From positions 1 through 42,716 of the forward strand of contig CAZYPH010000007.1 in NCBI GenBank assembly GCA_964649095.1: 42,716 nt of DNA, written 5' to 3'. The position numbers and the translations under genes are program-made. Positions within the stretch are counted from its first letter, which is position 1. Every line of letters begins with the position of its first letter. Source of the stretch: CAZYPH01 sp964649095. GTDB lineage: Bacteria; Bdellovibrionota; UBA1018; UBA923. Positions 26,429 to 35,360 of the stretch are shown in pieces. The notes below the pieces were generated by a model. The model saw only the letters and a program-made list of their open reading frames with translations, searched no databases and had not been told where the DNA came from.

Positions 26429-28480
26429 TTAGATATCTGTCATATGTAGCACGACAGCGTCATTCGGATTTATAGGATCCCCAGCCTTCGGCAGCTGTTC
26501 TGAGACTATCTCTCCAGCGCCCTCTACTTTTAACTTTATTTTATAAGGGCCCAATAACCGCCTGGCTTGCCGTAAAGTCATTTTGCCTAGGTCGGGCATC
26601 GCATTCAAATCAATGATTTGTTTATTCGAATCCGTTGATTTTTTTTCCACTCCAGAAACCTTTAACGTATTTAGACTTTGCTGGTTAGCGATCTCTAACA
26701 ATCGAACCGCATGGTCTTGTGGCGGAATTTTTTCGCGTAGTAAAGCTAAGCGCATGATTTCCCGAAACACCGGAGCCGCGGTCTGGGAGGCGTAATAAGA
26801 TGTTCTTGGCTCATCGACCACAACAATTGCGGCCAGATGGGGTTTGTTGACTGGCGCAAATCCAGCAAATGACGCGATATAATTTTGTCGTGAATACTTC
26901 TTTGTAGTTTCGTCGATTTTTTGAGCTGTACCGGTTTTTCCGGCCACAGGCCATTCGTCGAGCTGCGCCTGTTCGCCAGTGCCACCCTCGGTGACCACGG
27001 CTGCTAAAATTTTCTGCAGCTGTTGAGCGGTTTTTCGATTCAACAACGAGCTACTTACCACCGACGACTGATTGGTATTTTTTATCGTACTAGTGTCGAT
27101 GTTATAACGCACTTCGCCATAGGCTAGTGACTCGGCGTCTTGCTTTAACAGCGCTTTTACTAATGTTGGATGCACCACTTGCCCGCCGTTCGCTATAGCC
27201 GCATAAGCTGTGACGATCTGTAAAGGTGTGGCTGTAAAGCCGTGACCAAAACCAACGTTAGCTAGCCGCACCTGCGATTTCAGGTCGCGTTGTGAGACAA
27301 TCCCCAAAGCCTCGCCCGGTAATTCGACCCCGGTTTTACGCCCAAAACCGAATTGCTCAAAAATTTTTGATGTTTTTGTCGGTCCTAATTTTAAGGCTAA
27401 TTTTGCAGCCCCAATGTTACTCGAAAATTTTATGATTTCGGTTAACGTCAACCACTCAAATTTTTCATGCGTCTCGGCTTCTGAGATGACACGATCCTGC
27501 ACTTTAAATTGGCCCATCTCACAATAGATTTTTGAGCTAGGTGAAAAGCCATTCTCTAACGACGCTGCAACAATGAAGGGCTTAAACGTACTTCCAGGTT
27601 CATAGGTGTCGGCGACGACACGATTGCGCCGAGCCTCGATGGAAAAATTTTTAGCATCGTTGGGATTAAAATTCGGATAATTCGCTAACGCTAATATTTC
27701 CCCTGTGTGCACATTCATTACGATTGCTGATGCCGCCTTGGCACGAGTATTCTCTACTACTGCCTTTAGCTGCCGTTCAGACTCGTGTTGCAAAGTCTTA
27801 TCTAAAGTGAGCACCAGAGACTCACCATCGATGAGTGCACTTAGGCCCTGATCGGTAGCAAAGATTCGTCGTCCTCGGGCGTCTTTCATTGATTGAATGC
27901 GCGTTTCTCGCCCCCTTAACGTACGATCAAAGGTATACTCAATGCCCTCTATACCTTGGCCATCGATATTTACGGAACCCAACACGTGGGCTGCAAGATT
28001 TTCATTCGGGTACATCCGAAGAGCCTCTTGAACCAAACCTATGCCGTCGTTAAAACGTAACAAACCAAGCTCTCGTATCTTACGTTCTTCAGCATCAGAC
28101 ATCTGCCGCTTAAGCCACAAGAAAGACCTACCATTTGCAATCTTTTGTTGGATGTTAACCTTTGGCATGGCTAACGCTTTGGCTAAATCGCCAATGACAC
28201 GATTTAACTCTTTTGGCTTGAGCTCGTTTTTTAATATTAACGGTCTTATATATATAGAAAACACTTTTCGACTCAGCGCTAAGGCCTCGCCGTTACGATC
28301 ATAAATAGCGCCACGCACAGGTAAAGCACTAATCTGAGATTGAAATTGCCGCATTGATAGTCGCGCCAGACGCTGATCTGGAAACACCTGCAATTGCACG
28401 ACCCTTAGAATCAAAATAACTGCCACGGAAATAAATCCGATTTGTACCCATCGTAATCGTTGCTGATAAAACTCGCTCAT
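26429..28480 (-). CDS. ftsI: Peptidoglycan D,D-transpeptidase FtsI (PBP3) with PASTA domain
   Basis: A class B penicillin-binding protein that cross-links septal peptidoglycan with FtsW. The 683 residues comprise a short cytoplasmic N-terminus, one helix (~12-31), a dimerisation domain with LPVRGAIYDRNGEALA, and a transpeptidase domain with the active-site triad SxxK (Ser297, Lys300), SSN (353-355) and KTGT (515-518). A C-terminal PASTA domain (~624-683, starting MPDLGKMTLRQARRLL) is absent from E. coli FtsI but occurs in SpoVD-type and many delta-type proteins. The ATG overlaps the ftsL stop by 4 bases. Confidence 0.97.
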   Translation of the reverse strand: MSEFYQQRLRWVQIGFISVAVILILRVVQLQVFPDQRLARLSMRQFQSQISALPVRGAIYDRNGEALALSRKVFSIYIRPLILKNELKPKELNRVIGDLAKALAMPKVNIQQKIANGRSFLWLKRQMSDAEERKIRELGLLRFNDGIGLVQEALRMYPNENLAAHVLGSVNIDGQGIEGIEYTFDRTLRGRETRIQSMKDARGRRIFATDQGLSALIDGESLVLTLDKTLQHESERQLKAVVENTRAKAASAIVMNVHTGEILALANYPNFNPNDAKNFSIEARRNRVVADTYEPGSTFKPFIVAASLENGFSPSSKIYCEMGQFKVQDRVISEAETHEKFEWLTLTEIIKFSSNIGAAKLALKLGPTKTSKIFEQFGFGRKTGVELPGEALGIVSQRDLKSQVRLANVGFGHGFTATPLQIVTAYAAIANGGQVVHPTLVKALLKQDAESLAYGEVRYNIDTSTIKNTNQSSVVSSSLLNRKTAQQLQKILAAVVTEGGTGEQAQLDEWPVAGKTGTAQKIDETTKKYSRQNYIASFAGFAPVNKPHLAAIVVVDEPRTSYYASQTAAPVFREIMRLALLREKIPPQDHAVRLLEIANQQSLNTLKVSGVEKKSTDSNKQIIDLNAMPDLGKMTLRQARRLLGPYKIKLKVEGAGEIVSEQLPKAGDPINPNDAVVLHMTDI

Positions 28481-28770
28481 GGCCGCTTACCACTAGGACG
28501 TGCAGAGGCGCTGGAAAGCACAATAGTTTGCCCAGGACGAGGACTAAACATTTGGTATTTATCCCTTGCAAGTCGCCTCAATTGATCAACTGAACGGGCT
28601 TCGTTATACTGTAGTTCAACTCTATTAATAGACTCACGTAGGCGGGCTTCGCTCAGACGCAATTGATCAATGCGATAACTAATGCGTACAGACTCTAAAC
28701 GTGTCCACACAAAGGCACTCGTCGTTAATGCACCCAAAATAATAAATAGAACAAACCTAATATTTACCAT
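28477..28770 (-). CDS. ftsL: Cell division protein FtsL
   Basis: A small bitopic divisome protein, 97 residues from the ATG at 28770; a TTG two codons upstream is also possible. It has a short cytoplasmic N-terminus, one helix (FVLFIILGALTTSAFVW) and a periplasmic coiled-coil rich in Leu, Arg and Glu (RIDQLRLSEARLRESINRVE), the normal FtsL plan. Sequence conservation in FtsL is low, so the call depends on position between rsmH and ftsI as well as topology. It overlaps the rsmH stop by 14 bases and ftsI by 4. It should form a complex with FtsB and FtsQ, which are not in the window. Confidence 0.88.
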   Translation of the reverse strand: MVNIRFVLFIILGALTTSAFVWTRLESVRISYRIDQLRLSEARLRESINRVELQYNEARSVDQLRRLARDKYQMFSPRPGQTIVLSSASARPSGKRP

Positions 28771-29710
28771 TAGCAACCCACCGATACACTCTCAGTTTAG
28801 CACTGCGTGCGCGTGAATTGCATTGAAGTTCTTCGTCGGTTGGTTCCAACGGTCTCTTGGCCATGGGCGTCAACAACTCTAGGCTGTTACCCCAATATTT
28901 TACGATTCGATCTTCTAACGAATGAAATGAGATAATCGAAACCACAGCCTGGTCGTTTAAGAGATCTGGCAGCTCCTTCAAAAAGGTATGTAACGTCGCA
29001 AGCTCATCGTTTACTGCAATACGTAGCGCCTGAAATACGGTCGTAGCAGGGTGTGATTTCGTTTTAGCATTACGTAATAATCGATCTAGATACTGTGCAA
29101 GGCTCAACGTCGAGTTGGTAATTTGCCCCTTTTGGATGCCATCAATAATTTTATGCGCCACAAAACCAACACGATGCACCTCGCCATAGGCACTTAAAAT
29201 TTTCATGAGTTCTACCGGGGTTAGGGTATTTAATAGTTCCCACGCCGTTTCGCCGGATTGCGACATGCGCATATCTAAGGGGCCATCACGCATAAAACTA
29301 AGTCCAAATCGGCTGTCTTCTAATTGATTCGACGAGAAACCCAAATCCAGATGTACAAAGTCAAGCCCAACACCGCCTTGCTCAATTAAGTGCCTTAATC
29401 CGGCCAAATAACTCATGTGTAAAAATTCGGTATGATTTGAATAGGCACCGAGGCGTTTTGATGCGCGCTGAATAGCTAACGCATCAAGATCAGTCGCGAT
29501 ATAACGGATGTTTAATTTTGGTTCTGCCGTGTCCGTTAAATATTTTAAAATAATCTCCGCATGGCCAGCGCCACCGAGGGTGCCGTCAAACACTGTAATA
29601 CTTGATGACGGGGTATTACCGTTTAGACACGTCGCTCGCCACTTTAATGCCGATAAGACTTCGGCGGGCATTACTGGGATATGGACATTTTTCAGTTCTT
29701 CACTGTGCAT
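28757..29710 (-). CDS. rsmH: 16S rRNA (cytosine1402-N4)-methyltransferase
   Basis: Methylates C1402 of 16S rRNA in the decoding centre and is the usual first or second gene of the dcw cluster (formerly mraW). The 317-residue protein has the SAM-binding loop DGTLGGAGHAE near residue 40, LDLGFSSNQLED near 123, the ATTVFQALRIAVNDEL block and the C-terminal IISFHSLEDRIVK. No mraZ regulator gene lies upstream; instead its first 11 bases overlap the end of a transpeptidase gene. Confidence 0.97.
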   Translation of the reverse strand: MHSEELKNVHIPVMPAEVLSALKWRATCLNGNTPSSSITVFDGTLGGAGHAEIILKYLTDTAEPKLNIRYIATDLDALAIQRASKRLGAYSNHTEFLHMSYLAGLRHLIEQGGVGLDFVHLDLGFSSNQLEDSRFGLSFMRDGPLDMRMSQSGETAWELLNTLTPVELMKILSAYGEVHRVGFVAHKIIDGIQKGQITNSTLSLAQYLDRLLRNAKTKSHPATTVFQALRIAVNDELATLHTFLKELPDLLNDQAVVSIISFHSLEDRIVKYWGNSLELLTPMAKRPLEPTDEELQCNSRARSAKLRVYRWVANGKY

Positions 29711-31022
29711 TGATCTGTTTTGTACTGTAGCTTGCGAGGTCTGTATCCTGAAAATAACTCTCGATAGCTCGTCGCGCTATATACGAGGCCTTGATGCCAT
29801 AATACTTTCCGTGAATACACAGCGCTGCCAAAGCAATACGTTTGCCGTGTAATTCGGCTAAGCCCATAAACCAGTCATAATGACCAACCGGATTTAACCC
29901 GTTTAAAGTACCTGTTTTTCCAGCGACAAAAATATCTTTGTTACGTTTTGATTTCCAAAAACCCCGAAACGACTTTCTCGAGGTCCCATCAATTACTGTA
30001 CGCTGCATCATTACTTTTAACTCTTGCGCCGTCGCTGGGGGCAGCACTTGTGCAATTTCTTTAGACTCAAAATTATAAACCTCTTTATTAGATTTCAACT
30101 CTCGCACGCGATGCACGACTGATGGCTCAAATAGTCGACCATCGTTAGAAATCGCGGCGGCTATCAGTGCCGCATGCAACGGTGAAATCGTAGTGGTGCG
30201 ATTATAACCTGAGGCCGTTTCGGCCAATCCAAAATCATCGGCCGGCACCACTAATTCACTTTTATCGAGTGCCAGTTCGAACGGAATTTCTTTATCGAAC
30301 AAAAATTTATCACCAATCGCCCGAATACCAGGCCCTCGTAAGCTAAAAATACCCACTTTACCAAAGGCACTATTTACGGATTTAGCTAATGCTTCTTGAA
30401 AAGAAATTAAACGCGCCCCCCTGGGGGCGCTCTCTGGAGATAGGCCTCCAGCTTTAAATATATTACGTTTATAGAGTGTGTGCAGACTTCCAATGACAGG
30501 AATCCGACTATCCATACTCAACTGCTTACTCTCTAATGCGCCGGCCGCCGTAATTACTTTAAACAGACTGGCCGCTGGAAACGTAGCCCTAGTAGCCAAA
30601 TTCTGATCAGATAGAGACTTATCTGATGCATTATGGCTCACCATGGCCAACACCTGACCATTATTCGGATCAATGGCCACAAAAGCACCATAGGGTACCT
30701 GAGCCCGTTGTAACAATTGCTGGGCAAAGGCCTGCAATTCGCTATCAATAGTATATTCGATTTCTAAGCGCTTCGACTGTGAGTCTAAATCGAGCGTCTC
30801 AAACTTATTTGTTATGGTTCGATTATTGAGCAGCTTTGACAGACTTGCTTTTGTAAATTGGGGATTAAAACTAATTAAATTCTTTAACGTCTGATCGCCA
30901 GCGATACGTATCGTATGCGCACCTAGAAAAAACAACGAGACTACGGCAGATACAATCGTCCATTTAAAAACATGTAACTGCGACGTCTTTTGTTGGTACT
31001 GGCCTAAACCCTGACTACTCAT
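29700..31022 (-). CDS. Penicillin-binding transpeptidase domain protein (short class B type)
   Basis: A 440-residue protein with one N-terminal helix (~21-38), a short linker and a transpeptidase domain with an intact active site: SLFK (Ser152, Lys155), SVN (215-217) and KTGT (369-372). GYNRTTTISPLHAALIAAAI is typical of the domain. It lacks the large dimerisation domain of FtsI and any glycosyltransferase domain. It resembles mycobacterial PbpA-type enzymes in plan. It is the second D,D-transpeptidase in this gene run, between mtgA and rsmH, suggesting that it works with the monofunctional glycosyltransferase next to it. Periplasmic, membrane-anchored. Confidence 0.88.
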   Translation of the reverse strand: MSSQGLGQYQQKTSQLHVFKWTIVSAVVSLFFLGAHTIRIAGDQTLKNLISFNPQFTKASLSKLLNNRTITNKFETLDLDSQSKRLEIEYTIDSELQAFAQQLLQRAQVPYGAFVAIDPNNGQVLAMVSHNASDKSLSDQNLATRATFPAASLFKVITAAGALESKQLSMDSRIPVIGSLHTLYKRNIFKAGGLSPESAPRGARLISFQEALAKSVNSAFGKVGIFSLRGPGIRAIGDKFLFDKEIPFELALDKSELVVPADDFGLAETASGYNRTTTISPLHAALIAAAISNDGRLFEPSVVHRVRELKSNKEVYNFESKEIAQVLPPATAQELKVMMQRTVIDGTSRKSFRGFWKSKRNKDIFVAGKTGTLNGLNPVGHYDWFMGLAELHGKRIALAALCIHGKYYGIKASYIARRAIESYFQDTDLASYSTKQINAQ

Positions 31023-31079
31023 CGATACTTTCTCAATAGGGGAATTTAGAAAATCGTAATACGCCTCTACTCAGTGTAC

Positions 31080-31871
31080 TTAATCGGACGATGAGGTGCC
31101 AGAAGGAAGTGCGGTAGAAAATTCCTCTTCCGAAATTTTCCTAGTTTTGTACATTCGATTCAGAATCGCCCCAATACGACGCTCCGCAAAATGCGACAAC
31201 TCACCAGATTCAATGCTGTGACGATAGCGTTTGGGATTTGGCAACATGAAAGCAAGCGATGCCCCCTCATAGGCAGTTAATGCCTCGACTGGCTTGTGAA
31301 AATAGCGATTAGCGGCCGCTGCAATACCAAACGTGCCGGGCCCCCACTCTACGATATTAAAATATAACTCTAATATTTTGGCCTTACTTACGGTGCGTTC
31401 GAGCTCCATAGTAATCAAGATTTCACGTAACTTACGAGTCCATTTCTTTTCATGGGTTAAAAATAGATTTTTTACTACTTGTTGCGAAATCGTACTGCCG
31501 CCACGTTTGATCTTTGTGGTGGGCCTCGAGTTATAAGCAATGGCGCCCCGTATAGCTTCTGGCGAATAACCAGCGTGTTGAAAGAAACTGGCATCCTCTG
31601 ACAAAATCACAGCAGCCACAACGGCCTTAGGAATACGTTTTATACTCACCCAATTACGAGGACGTTTTTTTGTAAACTCGATTAACAGTTGGTTGTCAGC
31701 CTTGCCCAACACTTGAGGATAATGCGTGGTGACAATCGTTACATCAGGAAAAATAGAATTGTGCCAGCGGCGAATTTCGCTAAAGCCCAATACTAAGATC
31801 AAAAGGGAAAGGCCTAACAGCCCCATTAATGTTTTTGCATATATATGTTCTTTGATATGCTTTTGTCTCAT
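31080..31871 (-). CDS. mtgA: Monofunctional biosynthetic peptidoglycan transglycosylase
   Basis: A GT51-family enzyme that polymerises lipid II into glycan strands on the periplasmic face. The 263-residue protein has one N-terminal helix (LMGLLGLSLLILVLGF) and then the GT51 motifs: VVAAVILSEDASFFQHAGY (catalytic Glu in SEDASF), RGGSTISQQVVKNLFL, REILITMELERTVSKAKILE and YFNIVEWGPGTFGIAAAANRYF. No transpeptidase domain follows, so it is a monofunctional enzyme. Its ATG overlaps the stop of trmL by 4 bases. Confidence 0.96.
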   Translation of the reverse strand: MRQKHIKEHIYAKTLMGLLGLSLLILVLGFSEIRRWHNSIFPDVTIVTTHYPQVLGKADNQLLIEFTKKRPRNWVSIKRIPKAVVAAVILSEDASFFQHAGYSPEAIRGAIAYNSRPTTKIKRGGSTISQQVVKNLFLTHEKKWTRKLREILITMELERTVSKAKILELYFNIVEWGPGTFGIAAAANRYFHKPVEALTAYEGASLAFMLPNPKRYRHSIESGELSHFAERRIGAILNRMYKTRKISEEEFSTALPSGTSSSD

Positions 31872-32338
31872 ACAAGCTGCTGTCTGATAGCCTCGTATAA
31901 GACAATCGACACCGTGTTCGCTAAATTAAGACTTCTTATATGCGGAGAATACATAGGTAAATCGTACACCTGATTGGGAAACTGATCTAAGATTGTTTTC
32001 GGTAGTCCGGTAGTCTCTTTACCAAACAAAAATATAGCGCGATTCGGAATTTTTGTTTTGTACAAGCTTTGCGCTTGTACGGTTTCGATTAAAAACAATG
32101 GGGTATTCGATTCAAATTCAGCACGCCACTGCAAAAAGGCTTCAAAACTATCATGTTCCATTAATTGGACATGCTTCCAATAATCTAAACCCGCTCGCCG
32201 AACTTCTTTCGCTTCAATCGAAAACCCTAGGGGTCTAATCAGATGCAATACAGAATCAGTGGCTACCGCCAAACGCCCAGCGTTACCGGTGTTTGGCGGA
32301 ATTTCAGGTTGATAGAGAACGATGTGGTATTTAAACAC
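31868..32338 (-). CDS. trmL: tRNA (cytidine/uridine-34-2'-O)-methyltransferase
   Basis: A SPOUT-class methyltransferase that modifies the wobble ribose of tRNA-Leu. The 156 residues match the family in size. Characteristic segments are LYQPEIPPNTGNAGRLAVAT near the N-terminus, LIRPLGF, AIFLFGKETTGLP, and the trefoil-knot motif MYSPHIRSLNLANTVSIVLYEAIRQ (two adjoining blocks near the C-terminus). It lies 46 bases after asnS on the same strand and is coupled to mtgA, an unusual partner with no obvious functional link. Confidence 0.95.
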   Translation of the reverse strand: MFKYHIVLYQPEIPPNTGNAGRLAVATDSVLHLIRPLGFSIEAKEVRRAGLDYWKHVQLMEHDSFEAFLQWRAEFESNTPLFLIETVQAQSLYKTKIPNRAIFLFGKETTGLPKTILDQFPNQVYDLPMYSPHIRSLNLANTVSIVLYEAIRQQLV

Positions 32339-32384
32339 GTATTTTTAGCACTTTTAATAATGAGCCCAGATTATCAACAACCGT

Positions 32385-33695
32385 TTACGGGCGCAGCGTG
32401 TGCAGCAATCTTGGAAACGGAATCGACTCCCGCACGTGATCTAACCCGCAAATCCAGGCTACCGTACGTTCAACACCTAATCCAAACCCTGCATGCGGCA
32501 CCGAACCAAAACGACGTAAGTCTAAATACCACTGGTAATCTGTGAGATCTAATTGGTGCTCGGCTACACGCTTCTCTAAGAGCGCTAGATCATCTTCGCG
32601 CTGGCCACCACCTATAACTTCGCCATAACCATCCGGTGCGATCAAATCACAACCTAAAGCCAGTTCGTCATTCTGCGCATCACGTTTAAAATAAAACGCT
32701 TTGATCGCAGCTGGAAAGTGGTGGATAAACACCGGCATGCCATTAAACTCATCGCCCAAGGCCGTTTCTTGAGGTGCTCCAAAATCTTCGCCCCAAGGCA
32801 CTCCACAACCACGACGCTCTAGTACTTTTACGGCTTCTGTGTACGATATGCGCGGAAAAGGCCCCTTGATCATCTCAAGCTTTTTAACATCACGTTCTAG
32901 GGTTTGTAGCTCGGCTGCTCTTTTATCTAAGACCGATTGTACAACATACTCCACCAGGCGTTCTGCTAGAATCATGTTGTCGTCGAGATCGGCCCAAGCC
33001 ACTTCGGGCTCTACCATCCAAAACTCGGTTAGGTGCTTTCGGGTTTTTGATTTCTCTGCGCGAAATGTGGGTCCAAAAACATAAACTTTGCCATGAGCCA
33101 TCGCGCCCACTTCGCCATACAACTGACCACTTTGTGTGAGGTACGCCTTTGTATCGAAGTACGGGGTTTCAAACAAATTGCTCGTCCCTTCACAAGAACT
33201 CGGCGTTAAAATCGGTGCATCGAATAAAACGAAATTTTGTTCATCAAAAAAACTACGAATCGATTTTATGATTTCGGCACGCACGCGCACTGCAGCGTGT
33301 TGGCGTTTTGATCGCAACCAAAGATGTCGATTCTCCATCAAAAATTCGATGCCGTGCTCTTTTGGGGAAATGGGATATTCTTGTGCAATCGAATAGATCT
33401 TTAACTCACGCACACCCAATTCAAAAACGCCCGGCTGTCGTGGGTTTTGCTTCAGGGTACCAGTAATCGTTAAGGCGCTTTCTTGTGTGAGTTTTTCAAA
33501 ATCCTCCCAAGCAGCGTCGGAGCACTCACCTTTTACAAGTACGGCCTGCATAAAGCCCGTGCCATCACGAATCACCAAAAATTTAATTTTACCGCTGGAG
33601 CGCCTATGATGCACCCAGCCCTTAATGGTAACGTCTAACGTGCCTGCATCAAAAAACTGCTGGGCGCTCTCGATGTAAAATCGTTCTGAATTCAT
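32385..33695 (-). CDS. asnS: Asparaginyl-tRNA synthetase
   Basis: A class IIb aminoacyl-tRNA synthetase, 436 residues. The OB-fold anticodon-binding domain (~15-105, with IKGWVHHRRSSGKIKFLVIRDG across adjacent strands) precedes the catalytic domain. Motif 2 appears as GPTFRAEKSKTRKHLTEFWMVEPE, and motif 3 as GFGLGVERTVAWICGLDHVRESIPFPR in consecutive blocks; the WICGL-HVRE-IPFPR ending is typical of AsnRS rather than AspRS. Its presence implies direct Asn-tRNA charging. The ATG shares one base with the pepA stop (TAATG). Confidence 0.96.
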   Translation of the reverse strand: MNSERFYIESAQQFFDAGTLDVTIKGWVHHRRSSGKIKFLVIRDGTGFMQAVLVKGECSDAAWEDFEKLTQESALTITGTLKQNPRQPGVFELGVRELKIYSIAQEYPISPKEHGIEFLMENRHLWLRSKRQHAAVRVRAEIIKSIRSFFDEQNFVLFDAPILTPSSCEGTSNLFETPYFDTKAYLTQSGQLYGEVGAMAHGKVYVFGPTFRAEKSKTRKHLTEFWMVEPEVAWADLDDNMILAERLVEYVVQSVLDKRAAELQTLERDVKKLEMIKGPFPRISYTEAVKVLERRGCGVPWGEDFGAPQETALGDEFNGMPVFIHHFPAAIKAFYFKRDAQNDELALGCDLIAPDGYGEVIGGGQREDDLALLEKRVAEHQLDLTDYQWYLDLRRFGSVPHAGFGLGVERTVAWICGLDHVRESIPFPRLLHTLRP

Positions 33696-35338
33696 TAACC
33701 TAAACTCTCTGCTAACGAAACCAATAGACGCACTCCAAACCCGCTACTTGCTTTCTTCGGATTGTACGGCACCTGGCCCATGCCGTAGGCTACGGCTGCA
33801 ATATCTAGGTGCGCCCACTTTTGTTCTGGCCGAATGAACTGGGCCATAAACATAGCCGCTTTCGCTGTGCCATGACTTGGGCTATCGCCACTATTACGCA
33901 TATCGGCATACTCTGATTTTAGATCGTCAAAATACTCATCAAATAACGGCAACTCCCACAGACGCTCACCGCTGTGCCCGGCTGCATTTAAGATTAAACG
34001 TGTGTAGTCGTCATCGTTCGACATCAGTCCTGCGCACGCACGTCCCAATGTAATCGAAACGGCGCCCGTTAGGGTTGCTAGATCAATGATGTAATCAGGC
34101 TTAGAATCTTGAATATAATCTAGAGCATCGGCTAGAATTAAACGCCCTTCAGCATCAGTATTGGTAACCTCAACTGTTTTGCCTGCACGCGATTTCAAAA
34201 TATTGCCTGGCTGAATAGCATTACCGCTTGGCATGTTTTCGGCCAAAGCTACGACGCAATAAATACGCACTGGCAATTTCAACTGAGCAGCGGCAAGGGT
34301 TGCACCCAACACAGCCGAAGAACCACACATATCGTGCTTCATGTCTTCCATACGTGCAGAAGGTTTTATCGATATACCACCGCTATCGAATGTGATGCCC
34401 TTACCGACCAACGCAATTGTTTTATTATATTTTTTAGGTGCGTATTCTAAAACTACTAAACGCGGTGGATTCACACTGCCCTGACCAACACCTAACAACA
34501 GGCCCATGCCTTCTTTTGCCATCTCTCGTTCGGTTAAAACTTTGGTTTTTAAACCGAAACGTTTTGCCAATTGAACCGCCGTATCAGCATACACTTTCGG
34601 AGTGAGATAGTTCGATGGCTCATTACCTAAGTTACGGCAAACTTCTGTGCCACTCACGATTGCCTGAGCACGATTGAGACCTTTTTCAAAAGCAGCCTCT
34701 TGCGTGGCATCAGCAGCAACCAACACCACTTCAAATGGACGAGACTTGTTTGGCTTCGTAAAATATTTTTTAAATTGGTACGCTGCTAGTGCAAAACCTT
34801 CTAAGAAGGCTGCGGCCATTTCTTCTGAAGAAGCATTTAGTTTTGCACTTGATACGTGAAATGAATTCAGATGTACGACGACAGTATTTAACTTTTCAGC
34901 ACTAACTTTTTGCTGAACCAAAGCACCCAATCTACGAACGCGCTCAGCGGCACCAAATTTATTAACGCCCTTACCGTCGTTACCCAATGACAACAATAGA
35001 AGGTGGTTTTTACCAGCGCCTTCGCCATTTGAATAATAGCGCACGAAACTAGTTCCACCATTGTTCGTAGCCAATTCAGCGTCTTCTCTTAATCGATTGG
35101 CAACAACGTCAAATTGTCGATAGTCTTTAGCAAAATGCACGGCGGCATCAGCAAATGAAAATGCAACTACTTCAGTTTGTGGTGCTGTAGCTGATTCTGA
35201 AGAATGAAATTGCGAGCGCACAATTTTAGTGTGCACAAAACTTCCAACGGCCGTGGAAGCGTTCGATTTTTTTTCAGATTTTTTCTGTGACGAATTTTTA
35301 TTAGAAGACTTTGATTTTTTAGTTTTATTGGCTTGCAT
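33695..35338 (-). CDS. pepA: Leucyl aminopeptidase (M17, cytosol aminopeptidase)
   Basis: A two-metal exopeptidase that releases N-terminal amino acids from peptides. The 547 residues contain the M17 N-terminal macro-like domain and the catalytic domain: LVGKGITFDSGGISIKP, DMKHDMCGSSAV, the signature NTDAEGRLILADAL and LATLTGA. Metal-binding Lys and Asp residues of the family are all in place. The first ~30 residues are an unusual Lys/Ser/Asn-rich, probably disordered extension (for example KSKSSNKNSSQKK) not found in E. coli PepA. No later Met offers a better start. It is divergent from the glycosylphosphotransferase gene, with 22 bases between. Confidence 0.95.
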   Translation of the reverse strand: MQANKTKKSKSSNKNSSQKKSEKKSNASTAVGSFVHTKIVRSQFHSSESATAPQTEVVAFSFADAAVHFAKDYRQFDVVANRLREDAELATNNGGTSFVRYYSNGEGAGKNHLLLLSLGNDGKGVNKFGAAERVRRLGALVQQKVSAEKLNTVVVHLNSFHVSSAKLNASSEEMAAAFLEGFALAAYQFKKYFTKPNKSRPFEVVLVAADATQEAAFEKGLNRAQAIVSGTEVCRNLGNEPSNYLTPKVYADTAVQLAKRFGLKTKVLTEREMAKEGMGLLLGVGQGSVNPPRLVVLEYAPKKYNKTIALVGKGITFDSGGISIKPSARMEDMKHDMCGSSAVLGATLAAAQLKLPVRIYCVVALAENMPSGNAIQPGNILKSRAGKTVEVTNTDAEGRLILADALDYIQDSKPDYIIDLATLTGAVSITLGRACAGLMSNDDDYTRLILNAAGHSGERLWELPLFDEYFDDLKSEYADMRNSGDSPSHGTAKAAMFMAQFIRPEQKWAHLDIAAVAYGMGQVPYNPKKASSGFGVRLLVSLAESLG

Positions 35339-35360
35339 ATCAACGATTTGGTTATCAAAG

